A stretch of DNA of 64,000 nucleotides from Lysinibacillus sp. KCTC 33748 (GCF_002237755.1 NZ_MWSJ01000028.1:1-64000); one strand, 5' to 3'; counted from the first letter of the stretch, positions 43,529 to 55,141 are shown. The notes: generated by a model from the sequence alone, not told the origin. Made by a program: numbers and translations.

Positions 43529-43550
43529 CCGTCTTTCGGCGGTCATTTTT
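43526..43550 (+). terminator. Terminator after the phosphotransferase
   Basis: TGACCG pairs with CGGTCA, followed by five T. From 43551 to 43760 no gene is seen; it contains GC-rich short inverted repeats. Confidence 0.6.
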
Positions 43551-43766
43551 GTCTGTGAATGAATACTTGTGCCATTTCTTAATGGTAAGGAAATTATAGA
43601 TTCTTAACTGTGTATAACCTAGAGCATAGTTTTCGTCTAGGCTAAAGCGCTACATTCTCGAGGTCGTTTCGATCCCTCGGGAAAAAGTGGTGAATCACTT
43701 ACTTTTGCTTCGGGCTCTCTAGCGCTTGTCGGATGTAAACGAGCGCTTTAGCGCATTTGTTATAGT

Positions 43767-43794
43767 CGAGCATTCGTTCGCAATATGCTATAAT
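43767..43794 (+). promoter_or_regulatory. LexA box and promoter of ruvAB
   Basis: CGAGCATTCGTTCG (43767-43780) matches the Bacillus LexA site CGAACNNNNGTTCG with one mismatch. It lies just before an extended -10 TGCTATAAT (43787-43794). Together they indicate SOS control of ruvAB. Confidence 0.7.
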
Positions 43795-43823
43795 CGAAGA
43801 CGATGATTGTGAGGGATTATAGA

Positions 43824-44444
43824 ATGTATGATTATTTAAACGGGCAAATAAAGCGTATAACTCCTGAGTATATCGTCCTAGAACAACAAGGGATAGGCTG
43901 GCAGCTGAATACACCTAATCCATTTGCGTTCAGGACATCAGCACTTGAACAACAAATTTATGTACATTTGCATGTACGCGAGGATGCACAAGTGTTATAT
44001 GGCTTTCCAAATTTAGACCAACGAGAGCTGTTTCGTAAACTTATTTTAGTGTCAGGGATTGGACCAAAGGGTGCGCTTGCTATTTTAGCTACTGGGAATC
44101 CACAACAGGTTATCAGTGCCATTGAACGAGAGGATGAATCGTTTTTAGTAAAGTTTCCTGGTGTCGGTAAGAAAACGGCACGTCAAATGATTCTAGATTT
44201 AAAAGGTAAACTTGGCGGATTGTTAGATACTATTGAACTACCAAGTACAGAAGATGAGCTACCGTTATTTGGTGTGAATCCATATAAACATGAGCTTGAA
44301 GAAGCTATTCTTGCCTTAATGGCACTAGGTTATTCTGAAAAAGAACTAGAAAAAATACGACCACAGCTCGAAGATAACGACAAGCTTGAAACAACAGATG
44401 CATTTATGAAACAAGCTTTACAATTGCTATTAAAGTTAAAATAG
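43824..44444 (+). CDS. ruvA: Holliday junction protein RuvA
   Basis: A 206-residue protein that binds four-way junctions. OB-fold start MYDYLNGQI, helix-hairpin-helix motifs LVSGIGPKGALAIL and FPGVGKKTARQMI, and a C-terminal RuvB-contact domain. ATG 43824 follows GAGGG. A longer frame starting at 43803 would overlap the promoter region. Confidence 0.95.
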   Translation: MYDYLNGQIKRITPEYIVLEQQGIGWQLNTPNPFAFRTSALEQQIYVHLHVREDAQVLYGFPNLDQRELFRKLILVSGIGPKGALAILATGNPQQVISAIEREDESFLVKFPGVGKKTARQMILDLKGKLGGLLDTIELPSTEDELPLFGVNPYKHELEEAILALMALGYSEKELEKIRPQLEDNDKLETTDAFMKQALQLLLKLK

Positions 44445-44462
44445 TGAAAGGGGGGAAAGTAC

Positions 44463-45467
44463 ATGTCTGAACGTATGATGGCTAGTGAGGCAGGTAGCTA
44501 TGATGAACATTTTGAATTATCTTTACGCCCACAAAGATTAGCACAATATATTGGTCAACATAAGGTAAAGGAGAATTTACAAATTTTCATTGAAGCGGCA
44601 AAGCTTCGTCAGGAAAGTTTAGATCATGTGCTGTTATATGGACCACCCGGACTTGGGAAAACTACATTAGCTGCTGTCATTGCTAATGAAATGAATGTCA
44701 ATGTGCGCATGACTAGTGGCCCTGCTATCGAACGTCCTGGCGATTTAGCAGCTATTTTAAGCTCACTGGAGCCAGGAGATGTGCTATTTATTGATGAAAT
44801 ACATCGCCTGCCTCGTGCAATTGAAGAGGTGCTTTATCCTGCCATGGAGGATTTTTGTTTAGATATTGTCGTTGGTAAGGGCCCTGAAGCGCGTTCTGTA
44901 AGACTTGATTTACCGCCATTTACACTCGTGGGTGCAACAACAAGAGCAGGTGCATTATCAGCACCTTTAAGGGATCGCTTTGGCGTATTATTAAGATTGG
45001 AGTATTATGATAATACTTCACTTGCAGAAATTGTTGTACGTAGTGCACTTTTATTTGATGTTGATATTGAACAAATAGCAGCACTTGAAATGGCAACTCG
45101 CTCACGTGGTACACCTCGTATTGCTAACCGTCTGCTAAAACGAGTACGAGATTATGCACAGGTGCTTGGAGATGGTATGATAACGGAGGGACTTGCTAAG
45201 CAAGCGCTTGAGCTATTACAAGTCGATCCTAGAGGGCTTGACCATATTGACCATAAACTTGTGACCAATATGATTGAGCGCTTCCGAGGTGGCCCAGTAG
45301 GCTTGGATACGTTGGCAGCATCTATTGGTGAAGAACGCGTTACAATTGAGGATGTGTACGAGCCATATTTGATGCAAATCGGCTTTATACAACGGACGCC
45401 GCGTGGACGTGTGGCAACACATTTGGCCTACGAACATTTTGGATATGAATATCCCCAACAAACCTAG
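44463..45467 (+). CDS. ruvB: Holliday junction helicase RuvB
   Basis: A 334-residue AAA+ motor. Walker [10 protein letters not shown] near 60-68, Walker B FIDEIHR, sensor VGATTRAG and a C-terminal winged helix ([10 protein letters not shown]). Forms a branch-migration complex with RuvA. Confidence 0.97.
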   Translation: MSERMMASEAGSYDEHFELSLRPQRLAQYIGQHKVKENLQIFIEAAKLRQESLDHVLLYGPPGLGKTTLAAVIANEMNVNVRMTSGPAIERPGDLAAILSSLEPGDVLFIDEIHRLPRAIEEVLYPAMEDFCLDIVVGKGPEARSVRLDLPPFTLVGATTRAGALSAPLRDRFGVLLRLEYYDNTSLAEIVVRSALLFDVDIEQIAALEMATRSRGTPRIANRLLKRVRDYAQVLGDGMITEGLAKQALELLQVDPRGLDHIDHKLVTNMIERFRGGPVGLDTLAASIGEERVTIEDVYEPYLMQIGFIQRTPRGRVATHLAYEHFGYEYPQQT

Positions 45468-45484
45468 AAGAAGGAAGTATTTTC

Positions 45485-46528
45485 ATGCGTGTAGAAGATT
45501 TTGATTTTGAATTGCCAGAAGAGCTTATTGCACAAACCCCACTTTTGGATCGTACAGCTAGTCGATTAATGGTAGTGACGCCAGGCTCAGCAAATGTAGA
45601 TCATCACCATTTTGCTCATATTTTAGATGAGCTACAAACTGGAGACTGTCTTGTGTTAAATGATACAAGAGTATTACCAGCACGTTTAATGGGTGTTAAA
45701 GAGGAGACAGGTGCTCATATAGAGGTACTGCTATTAAAGCAAATGGCGGGTACGGATGAATGGGAAACGCTTGTTAAACCAGCTAAGCGTGTAAAAGTTG
45801 GCACAGTTGTAACATTTGGAGATGGCTTACTGACAGCTACTTGTACAGGAGAGCTTGATCATGGTGGACGTACATTTGAGTTTAAATATAACGGCATTTT
45901 TTATGAAATTTTAGAGCAACTTGGTGAGATGCCACTACCTCCATATATTCGCGAAAAGTTAGAGGATAAGGATCGCTACCAAACCGTTTATGCAAAAGAG
46001 CGGGGTTCAGCAGCAGCACCAACTGCAGGTCTGCATTTTACTGAAGAATTACTAGAGCAAGTGAAAGCAAAAGGGGTCGAAGTTGTTTTTATCACTTTAC
46101 ATGTGGGACTTGGAACTTTCCGTCCTGTAAGTGTAGATTCAATTGAAAATCACGAAATGCATTCTGAATTTTATAGTGTAACGGAAGAAACCGCATCTAT
46201 CATAAACCGAGTAAAGAGTAATGGTGGTAAAGTAATTGCAGTTGGTACAACCTCTACACGTACTTTAGAAACGATCGGCTCTAAATATGGAGGTGAAGTA
46301 CGAGCAGAACAAGGTTGGACGTCTATTTTCATTTATCCGGGATATGAATTTACTGTTGTGGATGGTTTAATTACAAACTTCCATTTACCAAAGTCTACCC
46401 TTGTAATGCTTGTTAGTACGCTTGCAACAAAAGAAACAATTTTAAGTGCATACCAACAAGCTGTAGAAGAAAAATATCGTTTCTTTAGCTTTGGTGATGC
46501 TATGTTTATTCGTCCAAAAGGCGAATAA
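45485..46528 (+). CDS. queA: tRNA preQ1 ribosyltransferase-isomerase QueA
   Basis: A 347-residue enzyme making epoxyqueuosine in tRNA from S-adenosylmethionine. Signatures include [24 protein letters not shown], and [13 protein letters not shown]. Begins ATG 45485. Next to tgt, its substrate supplier. Confidence 0.96.
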   Translation: MRVEDFDFELPEELIAQTPLLDRTASRLMVVTPGSANVDHHHFAHILDELQTGDCLVLNDTRVLPARLMGVKEETGAHIEVLLLKQMAGTDEWETLVKPAKRVKVGTVVTFGDGLLTATCTGELDHGGRTFEFKYNGIFYEILEQLGEMPLPPYIREKLEDKDRYQTVYAKERGSAAAPTAGLHFTEELLEQVKAKGVEVVFITLHVGLGTFRPVSVDSIENHEMHSEFYSVTEETASIINRVKSNGGKVIAVGTTSTRTLETIGSKYGGEVRAEQGWTSIFIYPGYEFTVVDGLITNFHLPKSTLVMLVSTLATKETILSAYQQAVEEKYRFFSFGDAMFIRPKGE

Positions 46529-46563
46529 AGAAAAAATCGGAGTACTGTTTTTACTTTAGATAA

Positions 46564-47727
<1,164 letters not shown>

Positions 47728-47893
47728 TATTTAGTAAAAAGATCATGTAAATTTGTGTGAAATGAGAATGTTTTTAGCAAAAAAATGTCTATCGTAGAAA
47801 AAATATTAGTAATGTAGAAAAATTTTGGGCTTGTCCATCGCTTTTTTATGGTGGAATAGTCTATACTAAAGTAGAATTGGAAAGGGGGCAAGA

Positions 47894-48169
47894 ATGATGG
47901 AACAATATTCTGGCTTAATCATGATTTTAATCATGTTCGTTGCAATGTGGTTTATTTTAATCCGCCCTGCTAAAAAGAGACAGCAGGAAACACAAAATAT
48001 GCAGAGCAGTTTGCAACGTGGAGATAAAATTATTACAATCGGTGGTTTACATGGCGAGATTGACTCAATCGAGGACACAGCTGTGACATTAAAAATTGCA
48101 GACAATGTGCGCGTTAAATTTGACCGTCAAGCAATTGGACGAGTAGTAAATGGCGACCAATTAAAATAA
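47894..48169 (+). CDS. yajC: Preprotein translocase subunit YajC
   Basis: A 91-residue protein with one N-terminal membrane helix (LIMILIMFVAMWFILI), RPAKKRQQE and a cytosolic domain with GGLHGEIDSI. Assists SecDF. ATG 47894 or 47897 may start it. Confidence 0.92.
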   Translation: MMEQYSGLIMILIMFVAMWFILIRPAKKRQQETQNMQSSLQRGDKIITIGGLHGEIDSIEDTAVTLKIADNVRVKFDRQAIGRVVNGDQLK

Positions 48170-48177
48170 TTATGAGA

Positions 48178-48209
48178 AAAAGACTTACATTAGTTGTAAG
48201 TCTTTTTTT
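48178..48209 (+). terminator. Terminator after yajC
   Basis: AGACTTACA pairs with TGTAAGTCT, followed by a T-run. A dispersed repeat copy follows. Confidence 0.75.
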
Positions 48210-48210
48210 A

Positions 48211-48352
48211 ACTTCTTTCAGTAAGTGTTTTTGAAGCGACAAATACTGAGATCTCCTCCACGTCTTAAGGCATTATCGAAACATTGTATCAACTCTCATC
48301 CAAACCTAAGCGCAAAGCCGATTCAGGACGTAACGCCGGCATAATCGATGTT
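48211..48352. repeat. Dispersed structured repeat, copy B
   Basis: It begins TTTAACTTCTTTCAGTA and ends ACGCCGGCATAATCGATGTTC. The start matches the copy at 55523, the end resembles those at 29690 and 55640. Confidence 0.5.
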
Positions 48353-48366
48353 CTTTTTTATTTTAG

Positions 48367-49212
48367 CTAAGTGCCACCATTTTTTAATTTCTTAATTAAT
48401 TCTGCTCCAGTGTCATTGCCATTCACCGTTATTCTGCTTAAAGCAAATGCATTATCGCCCATAGTAACACCTTTATTTTTAATAACAAAAGCCATTTTAA
48501 ATCCAGCATCTTTCGCCAATTTCATTGCATCTTCAGAATTAGTTCCGAAGGGATAGCTAAGAGCAATTGGTTCATAACCTAACTTTTCTTTAATAATTTC
48601 CCTAGAAAGAATAAAATCTTTTTTAACTCGTTCTTCGTACTCTTCTTGTGTTTCGAGCTTTCCATTAATGTAACTACGACCATATATAGCACCTTTCATT
48701 CCGCCATTGAATGACTGTAATTTATTATGTGAATTCCAAGTATGGCTTTGGATGGTTATATAATCCTCCATTTCTTTTAATTGATCCCAATTCATTTTGG
48801 GAATTTCGTTTGGATACGCATTTTTTCCGTTTCTTTCTAGAACATGACTGGTGATAACAAAAATTTCTGCATGCATTTTGTATTTTTTTAAAATCGGATA
48901 AGCTTTTTCATAGTTGCTTAAATAACCATCGTCAAAAGTTATTAACACCGGATTTTTAGGCAATTCTGTTTTACCGTTCAAGTAATCATATAATTCTTGT
49001 GCTGTAATAGAGTTGTATCCATTCTCTTTAAGTGTTTTGATTTGTTGTTCAAAATTCTCTGGGGAAATGACTGTATTATTATTCATGTTTTTATCCAAAT
49101 GGTGGTACATTAGAACGGGAATCTTCTCATTATTATATCCGTAAATAGGGAAAGGTTTAATGAGCGAAATACTATAAGCAACAATAACTAGAAAAATTAC
49201 TAACCTTTTCAT
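48367..49212 (-). CDS. Secreted polysaccharide deacetylase (NodB family)
   Basis: A 281-residue protein with an N-terminal signal/anchor (LVIFLVIVAYSISLI) and a NodB deacetylase fold: TFDDG (metal site, D94-D95), SHTWNSH (histidines), LSYPFG. Probably deacetylates peptidoglycan or another wall or surface glycan. Inserted in minus orientation among plus genes. Substrate unknown. Confidence 0.88.
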   Translation of the reverse strand: MKRLVIFLVIVAYSISLIKPFPIYGYNNEKIPVLMYHHLDKNMNNNTVISPENFEQQIKTLKENGYNSITAQELYDYLNGKTELPKNPVLITFDDGYLSNYEKAYPILKKYKMHAEIFVITSHVLERNGKNAYPNEIPKMNWDQLKEMEDYITIQSHTWNSHNKLQSFNGGMKGAIYGRSYINGKLETQEEYEERVKKDFILSREIIKEKLGYEPIALSYPFGTNSEDAMKLAKDAGFKMAFVIKNKGVTMGDNAFALSRITVNGNDTGAELIKKLKNGGT

Positions 49213-49682
49213 TTTCTCACCTTGTTTTCATGTTTGAATTAGCCTGTTAAGTTGGAAAAAAGCAGGGTGTTTACTAAACGGAAGTACAAGAAGGACCTTA
49301 TAAACAATAACTACATGGGTGAGCATTTTGAAACGTCCTGTTAACTGTCCGAGAAAATTTTGTTTTTTCCACTTAAAAAGCAGGAATTATAGCTCCTTTT
49401 ATTGTACACAAACAACTAAGGTTTATTCTTTTGATTTACGAAAGTTACATGGTGTCATTTCCTAATTAAAGAGTTGTTGTTTTTTTATGTTATTCGTGCG
49501 TTTTTTTAGGTTTTGCCTTAATTGAAAACACGATTTTCAATTAAGGTTAGCATGCAAAATAATAAAGTTCCGTCATAAGGAATTCCGAGAAGTTAAGTGT
49601 TAAAAATCAAAGCTAAGATATACCATCATCCTGTATAAAAAAAGATAAGTAAGGTCACCTTGAATAGTATGGGGGTGACGAT
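49213..49682. other. Intergenic region with a 13-bp perfect palindrome
   Basis: CCTTAATTGAAAA (49516-49528) and its exact complement (49534-49546) are separated by CACGA. No gene is seen in this 470-base gap between divergent genes, which probably holds both promoters. Confidence 0.5.
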
Positions 49683-50318
49683 ATGGAAGAATATTTAATG
49701 ATTGTTTTTAGAACCTGCTTTTTATATGTGTTTATCCTAATAATTTTTCGTTTAATGGGTAAACGTGAGGTCGGCGAATTATCTGTAATCGATTTAGTTG
49801 TATCCATTTTAATGGCTGAAGTTGCTGCGTTTGCACTTGATGATTTCGAAAGTCCTTTATTTAATGTGATTTTACCAATCATCGTGTTGTTTTTCATTCA
49901 AATAGCAACTGCATATTTGTCACTCAAAAATAAAAAATTCCGTGACCTAGTTGATGGTGATCCAGTATTGCTTATAAAAGACGGTGTCATTTTAGAAAGT
50001 GAAATGCGCAAGCAACGCTATAACTTAGATGATTTGTGTCAACAATTACGCGAAAATGGAAATGCTTCCGTTACAGATATTGCTTATGCTTATTTAGAGC
50101 CATCTGGCAATTTGTCCGTCTACCAAAAAGATGAAAAGGCATTTGTTTACCCATTAATTATCGATGGTGATATTCAGGAGAGGCATTTAAAGGTATTGCA
50201 CAAAGATGCTGATTGGTTAATGGCAGAGCTTGCTAAAAATAATATTACGGATAGTAACACTGTATTTTTTTGTGTTTGGGAGGAAGATCGGCTGCATATT
50301 CAACTGAAAGAATCTTAA
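49683..50318 (+). CDS. DUF421 membrane protein (YrbG/YetF-like)
   Basis: A 211-residue protein with three N-terminal membrane helices (residues 6-75), the family motif RLMGKREVGELSVIDLVV and a C-terminal cytosolic domain (LIKDGVILESEMRKQRYNLDDL). Function unknown; in B. subtilis it is next to spoVB, as here. Its stop overlaps the convergent spoVB stop by 4 bases. Confidence 0.88.
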   Translation: MEEYLMIVFRTCFLYVFILIIFRLMGKREVGELSVIDLVVSILMAEVAAFALDDFESPLFNVILPIIVLFFIQIATAYLSLKNKKFRDLVDGDPVLLIKDGVILESEMRKQRYNLDDLCQQLRENGNASVTDIAYAYLEPSGNLSVYQKDEKAFVYPLIIDGDIQERHLKVLHKDADWLMAELAKNNITDSNTVFFCVWEEDRLHIQLKES

Positions 50319-51832
50319 ACTTTCTTGGCCAATTTACGAATGTAGCGCAAATCAGTTATTCGTAATTGATTGGAAACTAGTAAGAATGTAAAAAGTAAAA
50401 ACAAAGTTACACAGCTACTTAAAATAAATGGTAGTGGCATTATTTGCATCAGAAAATACTGGGTAACACAAACAGCAATAAAACAGCCATATGGAACAAC
50501 AAACATTCTAAAACCAGCACGTAAATTTTTACGTTGCCTTACTGTTGCAATATGCAAAAACGAAGTCAGTAAAACGCCAAAGCCAATCGCCACAACGGCA
50601 CCTTTTTCTTGTATACCCGGCTGAGAGGCAAGTACGAACATGACAAAGAGCTTACCAAGACCACCGTATATGGAGTTCATCATTGCTGCGCGTGCTTCTC
50701 CAATTGCTTGTAATATAGAGTGCAATGGACTTTGTATATAATAAAAATAAAAAATAGGAGCCAATATTTTCACATAACCACGATTTTCTTGTAAGTGAAA
50801 GAGCTTCACAGCTAATTCGTCTCCATGAACGAAAAAGTACGTAGCGGCAACACAGCCCACTAAAGAAGATAGTCGCAATGAAACAGAGATACGTTCCTGT
50901 AAGAGTGGTATATGCTGACGTGCAACCGCGTCACTTACAGCTGGTATTAGTACAATTGAAAGTGCTGCAGACACAAAAGCAGGGAATAATAATAGGGGGA
51001 CTAGTACACCCGAAATAACCCCATATAAAATTGTTGCAGCGGAGGCTGTTAAACCAGCCATAGTTAACGCCTTTAAAAAAATGATAGGTTCTAAAAACCA
51101 AGTAAAAGATCCGAATAGCTTGCTTCCTGCAGAAGGAAGGGCAATTCGTAACATTGGAGAGGCAGGATAAGCCTCGATTTTGTTTTTTCGTGTCAATAAT
51201 TTTTTCTTTGAGACTATATAATGAATCCACAAATACAAGAAAGCAACGATTTCAGCTAGTAGTGTAATACCCATAGCAGCGGCTGCTGTAACGGCAGCAT
51301 TATTATAGGCAGCCACATATGGCAGTGTCAAAGTGATGAAACTAATACGGATAATTTGCTCAATCATTTGAGCCCAAGCTGTTGGTGTGATTTTCGCAAT
51401 ACCCTGTAAATAAGCGCGTAATAAACCTGAGCCAACAGAAACTGGTACAGCAAAGAGTGCAATCCAAAGCGTAAATGTTGTATGTTCATTATGTAAAAGT
51501 GTAGTCGATATATATGGTATAGTTAGTGCAACGATTGGCATAAAGACGATCATTCCAATAAATGACCAAAAAATAGCCGTACGCATAACACCATAGATGC
51601 TCTCGCGTTTGTTTTTTGCTAATAACTCTGCTACAATTTTTGCCACAGCAATAGGTAGTCCAAGTTGAATGAGTGAGATGAAGAAAATGAACGCCGGATA
51701 GACGGTCATATAAATGCCGACTGCCTCTTCACCAGCGATCCGCATAAATTGCATTCTATAAAAGAAGCCAAAGAGTTTCGATAAAAAAATCACGAACATT
51801 AAAAATAGTGTTCCCCGTACAAAAGAACTCAT
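50315..51832 (-). CDS. spoVB: Stage V sporulation protein B (MOP flippase)
   Basis: A 505-residue polytopic protein with about 14 membrane helices of the MOP/MATE flippase superfamily. SpoVB carries lipid II for spore cortex synthesis. Start ATG 51832 begins MSSFVRGTLFLMFV; N-terminal GFFYRMQFMRIAGEEAVGIY is typical. Position near yrbG and comN supports the call. Confidence 0.9.
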   Translation of the reverse strand: MSSFVRGTLFLMFVIFLSKLFGFFYRMQFMRIAGEEAVGIYMTVYPAFIFFISLIQLGLPIAVAKIVAELLAKNKRESIYGVMRTAIFWSFIGMIVFMPIVALTIPYISTTLLHNEHTTFTLWIALFAVPVSVGSGLLRAYLQGIAKITPTAWAQMIEQIIRISFITLTLPYVAAYNNAAVTAAAAMGITLLAEIVAFLYLWIHYIVSKKKLLTRKNKIEAYPASPMLRIALPSAGSKLFGSFTWFLEPIIFLKALTMAGLTASAATILYGVISGVLVPLLLFPAFVSAALSIVLIPAVSDAVARQHIPLLQERISVSLRLSSLVGCVAATYFFVHGDELAVKLFHLQENRGYVKILAPIFYFYYIQSPLHSILQAIGEARAAMMNSIYGGLGKLFVMFVLASQPGIQEKGAVVAIGFGVLLTSFLHIATVRQRKNLRAGFRMFVVPYGCFIAVCVTQYFLMQIMPLPFILSSCVTLFLLFTFLLVSNQLRITDLRYIRKLAKKV

Positions 51833-51925
51833 GCCATCCGTCCCTTCTCAAGCCACAAAAATTCATTTACACTATTTGTATGCAAACTTGTCTTACGATA
51901 CGACTTTGATTGGAGATGATTCAAA

Positions 51926-52234
51926 ATGAGTATGCAGCATGAGCAACTATTTGAAAAAATCCGTCCTGCAATTGATAGTAAGATGGAAGAGTTTAAATAT
52001 TACCAATACAATGCGATTACAGCAGAAGAACTATGGCGCTATTGTGTAGAGAAAAAATGGCGCAGAAAAAATATTGAACAATTACGCATACATGAAATTA
52101 TCGCCACTATTTTTGCAGTATCACCGTCCGATATCGTATCTTTTAATCAAGTAGAATTCTTACAAAGTAATGATTGGTTTACAGAATTGAATACGGAAGA
52201 GTTAAAAATGCTGCTTGGCCCGGTTAAAACTTAA
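51926..52234 (+). CDS. comN: Post-transcriptional regulator ComN
   Basis: A 102-residue protein (YYQYNAITAEELWRYCVEKKWRRK). ComN (YrzD) promotes comE mRNA accumulation for competence and localises with division proteins in B. subtilis. Located before secDF as in that species. Confidence 0.85.
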   Translation: MSMQHEQLFEKIRPAIDSKMEEFKYYQYNAITAEELWRYCVEKKWRRKNIEQLRIHEIIATIFAVSPSDIVSFNQVEFLQSNDWFTELNTEELKMLLGPVKT

Positions 52235-52293
52235 GAAGAATGTGTGAAATTTGTCAAATAATAATAGAATACTAAAAGTGTTGAATTGACACC

Positions 52294-52335
52294 AAGCGCA
52301 ACGTGTTTCATAATGAGTGTGTTGCGCTTTTTTTT
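52294..52335 (+). terminator. Terminator after comN
   Basis: AAGCGCAAC pairs with GTTGCGCTT and a T-run follows. Between here and 52584 no gene is seen; a perfect 8-bp hairpin GTGTAAGG/CCTTACAC (52543-52563) lies just before the secDF ribosome site. Confidence 0.75.
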
Positions 52336-52584
52336 ATTTGTATAAGTATTTTTACCAAAACCCTCCTAATAGTTCTTTTCTAAATTTGGAGGCAAAACAC
52401 CTATTCAAATACAGGGATAAATTTGCGCGTTATGAACGATCGAAATAAGTAGAGCAATCTTTTTTGAAGCACAGGCAACATTATTCTAAAGGAAAAGGAG
52501 GAATAAACGCTTCAAAAGGACTTGCTATTATACTTGTTTGTAGTGTAAGGAATTGCCTTACACCAATTCGAGGAGGATTTATAA

Positions 52585-54852
52585 ATGAAACTTAAAAGTC
52601 GTATAGTTGCATTCGTACTACTAATGGTTATTTTTACAGCAGCCATCGGTACGACTGTAGGCGGCGTCTTAAAGGACATTAAGCTAGGCCTTGACTTACA
52701 AGGCGGGTTTGAGGTTCTTTATGAGGTTAAAGAATTAAAAGAGGGACAAAAAATTACACCAGAAGTTGTATCGGCAACAGCAACAGCTCTTGGTGAGCGT
52801 GTAAATGCTATCGGGGTAAGTGAGCCGAGCATTCAGGTTGAAGACAAAAACCGCATTCGTGTGCAATTAGCGGGTGTCGAAGACCAAGAATCAGCACGTG
52901 AATTATTGTCTACTTCTGCAAATTTAACATTCCGTGATGTCGATGACAATTTATTGCTGGATGGTAATGACTTAAAGCCAGGTGGCGCTAAAGGTTCTTT
53001 TGACCAACAAAATCGACCTATAGTTTCGCTAACGTTAAAGGATGCGGAAAAATTTGCTGATATCACAAGTAAAATTGCTGCTAAACCAGCAGGTCAAAAT
53101 TTACTTGTTGTATGGTTAGACTTTGAAGAAGGTGTTGATTCATATAAAACTGAATCACAAAAGGCGAAGCCTCGCTATGCATCTGCTGCGACAGTTAACC
53201 AAAGATTAGATACAACAGATGTTATGATTAGCGGGAATTTCACAGTTGAAGAAACGAAAAATCTAGCGGGTATTTTAGATGCTGGGGCACTTCCTGTTAA
53301 GCTTAATGAAATTTATTCTACTTCAGTTGGTGCACAATTTGGTGACCAAGCACTGAAAAGTACAGTTTTCGCCGGTATTGTGGGCGTAGTAATAATTTTC
53401 TTATTTATGCTATTCTACTATCGTTTACCTGGCTTTATTTCCATCATTACACTTGCTATTTTCACTTTCCTAGTACTAGTTGTATTCAGTTGGATTAATG
53501 CGGTGTTAACGCTTCCGGGTATCGCAGCAATCGTGCTCGGTATAGGGATGGCGGTAGATGCAAATATTCTTGCCGCAGAACGTATCCGTGAGGAATTACG
53601 TGTCGGTTATTCGGTTAAACAAGCATTCCAAATTGGCTCGAAGGAGTCTTTGTCAGCCATTGTCGATGCACAGCTAACTACATTATTAGCAGCTGCCGTA
53701 TTATTCCAATGGGGTACAAGCTCTGTTAAAGGGTTTGCCACAACATTAATTATTAGTATTTTACTAAGCTTCCTAACAGCTGTTTGGGGCTCTCGTGTCT
53801 TACAAGGAATACTTGTAAATAGTGGCTACTTCAACAATCCAGGATGGTTTGGTATTCCAAAATCTAAACAGCATAGCCTGGATGAAAATATCGGAACATT
53901 AGATTTATCAACGAAATTTGATCGTTTTGACTTTGTACACAACCGTAAGAAATTCTATACATTCTCATTAGCTATTTTAGTGGCCGGTTTAGTGGTTCTT
54001 GGTATTTTCCGCTTAAACCTTGGTATTGATTTCTCTAGTGGTACACGTGTGCAAATTGAAGCGGAGCAAACGTTGAATAAAGAAGAAGTATCCAAATATC
54101 TAGATAGTATTGGCTTCTCATCAGAAGATATCGTTTTGACAGGTGAAAAGAGCAACGGAGCGGTTATCCGTTATAAACATGACCTGACGCAAGCAGAAAT
54201 TATAAAGTTCAAAAAAGAAGCAGGCGAAAAATATGGTCATGAACCTGGCATAAGTACAGTGTCTCCGACCGTTGGTAAAGAGCTTGTGAAAAATGCGATT
54301 AAAGCATTATCTCTTGCGGCTATCGGTATCATTATCTATGTAGCGGTTCGTTTTGAGTGGCGCATGGGTATTGGGGCAATTGTTTCGTTACTACATGACG
54401 TATTCTTAATTGTTGCTGTATTTAGTTTTATGCGCTTAGAAGTTGATATTACGTTCATTGCGGCTGTACTGACAATTGTCGGTTATTCTATTAACGATAC
54501 GATCGTTACGTTTGACCGTATGCGTGAAAACTTAGATCGATATGATACGATTAAAGACCGTGAAGTGTTAGCGGATATCGTAAACAAATCATTACGTCAA
54601 ACAATGGGTCGATCTGTTAATACAGTATTAACGGTTATTATCGTGACAGTGTCACTTCTTATTTTAGGTGCACCATCGATTCAAAACTTCTCAATCGCGT
54701 TATTAGTTGGTTTAATCACAGGTATGTATTCTTCAATTTGTATTGCTGCACAAATCTGGTATTCACTTAAAGTTCGTGAAATGAAAAAATCAGATGGTCA
54801 AATACACAAAAAAGAGAAAAAACAATGGGGTACTGACGAGCCTACTGTTTAA
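52585..54852 (+). CDS. secDF: Fused protein translocase subunits SecD-SecF
   Basis: A 755-residue membrane protein, the natural SecDF fusion of Bacillales. SecD part: LGLDLQGGFEVLYEV and a P1 domain, then six helices with GIAAIVLGIGMAVDANIL. SecF part begins near FRLNLGIDFSSGT with GYSINDTIVTFDRMRENL. It uses proton flow to help pull secreted proteins outward. GGAGG precedes ATG 52585. Confidence 0.97.
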   Translation: MKLKSRIVAFVLLMVIFTAAIGTTVGGVLKDIKLGLDLQGGFEVLYEVKELKEGQKITPEVVSATATALGERVNAIGVSEPSIQVEDKNRIRVQLAGVEDQESARELLSTSANLTFRDVDDNLLLDGNDLKPGGAKGSFDQQNRPIVSLTLKDAEKFADITSKIAAKPAGQNLLVVWLDFEEGVDSYKTESQKAKPRYASAATVNQRLDTTDVMISGNFTVEETKNLAGILDAGALPVKLNEIYSTSVGAQFGDQALKSTVFAGIVGVVIIFLFMLFYYRLPGFISIITLAIFTFLVLVVFSWINAVLTLPGIAAIVLGIGMAVDANILAAERIREELRVGYSVKQAFQIGSKESLSAIVDAQLTTLLAAAVLFQWGTSSVKGFATTLIISILLSFLTAVWGSRVLQGILVNSGYFNNPGWFGIPKSKQHSLDENIGTLDLSTKFDRFDFVHNRKKFYTFSLAILVAGLVVLGIFRLNLGIDFSSGTRVQIEAEQTLNKEEVSKYLDSIGFSSEDIVLTGEKSNGAVIRYKHDLTQAEIIKFKKEAGEKYGHEPGISTVSPTVGKELVKNAIKALSLAAIGIIIYVAVRFEWRMGIGAIVSLLHDVFLIVAVFSFMRLEVDITFIAAVLTIVGYSINDTIVTFDRMRENLDRYDTIKDREVLADIVNKSLRQTMGRSVNTVLTVIIVTVSLLILGAPSIQNFSIALLVGLITGMYSSICIAAQIWYSLKVREMKKSDGQIHKKEKKQWGTDEPTV

Positions 54853-54870
54853 CATAAGCATTAAAATGAA

Positions 54871-54902
54871 GCAGGGAAGGAAATATTTCTTTCCCTGTTT
54901 TT
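54871..54902 (+). terminator. Terminator after secDF
   Basis: GCAGGGAA(G)GAAA pairs with TTTC/TTCCCTGT, then TTTT. A second hairpin, AAGAATCTTC/GAAGATTCTT with TTTTT, follows at 54910-54957. Confidence 0.75.
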
Positions 54903-55021
54903 GATGAAAAAAGAATCTTCTGGCTATCATGAGAAAGCTGAAGATTCTTTTTGTTTTTAAGTTTAAATTGCCGTAGTAAGATTGCGGTTGTAGAACATTG
55001 TTGCTTAATGCAGCAGCTACC

Positions 55022-55141
55022 CTATTCACCTGCTGCATTGTAGGCAGTGACGTCTTTCGCACTTGCTGAAATTTGTACTGAAGTGGCTGAAATATCTTCA
55101 ATTAGGTTAATGAATACTTGTACAAACTCTTTAAAATAGAA
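55022..55141 (-). pseudogene. Possible remnant of a chemotaxis receptor (MCP) C-terminus
   Basis: The minus strand encodes 39 residues, FVQVFINLIEDISATSVQISASAKDV in part, before a stop. The heptad-like ISATSVQISASAKDV resembles the signalling tail of methyl-accepting chemotaxis proteins. There is a stop just before it and no start, so it would be a decayed fragment. Coincidence is possible. Confidence 0.35.

Noticed and set aside
54790-55101. 103-residue minus-strand frame
   Set aside because: It runs through the secDF end and two terminators; only the short MCP-like stretch in another frame is of interest.
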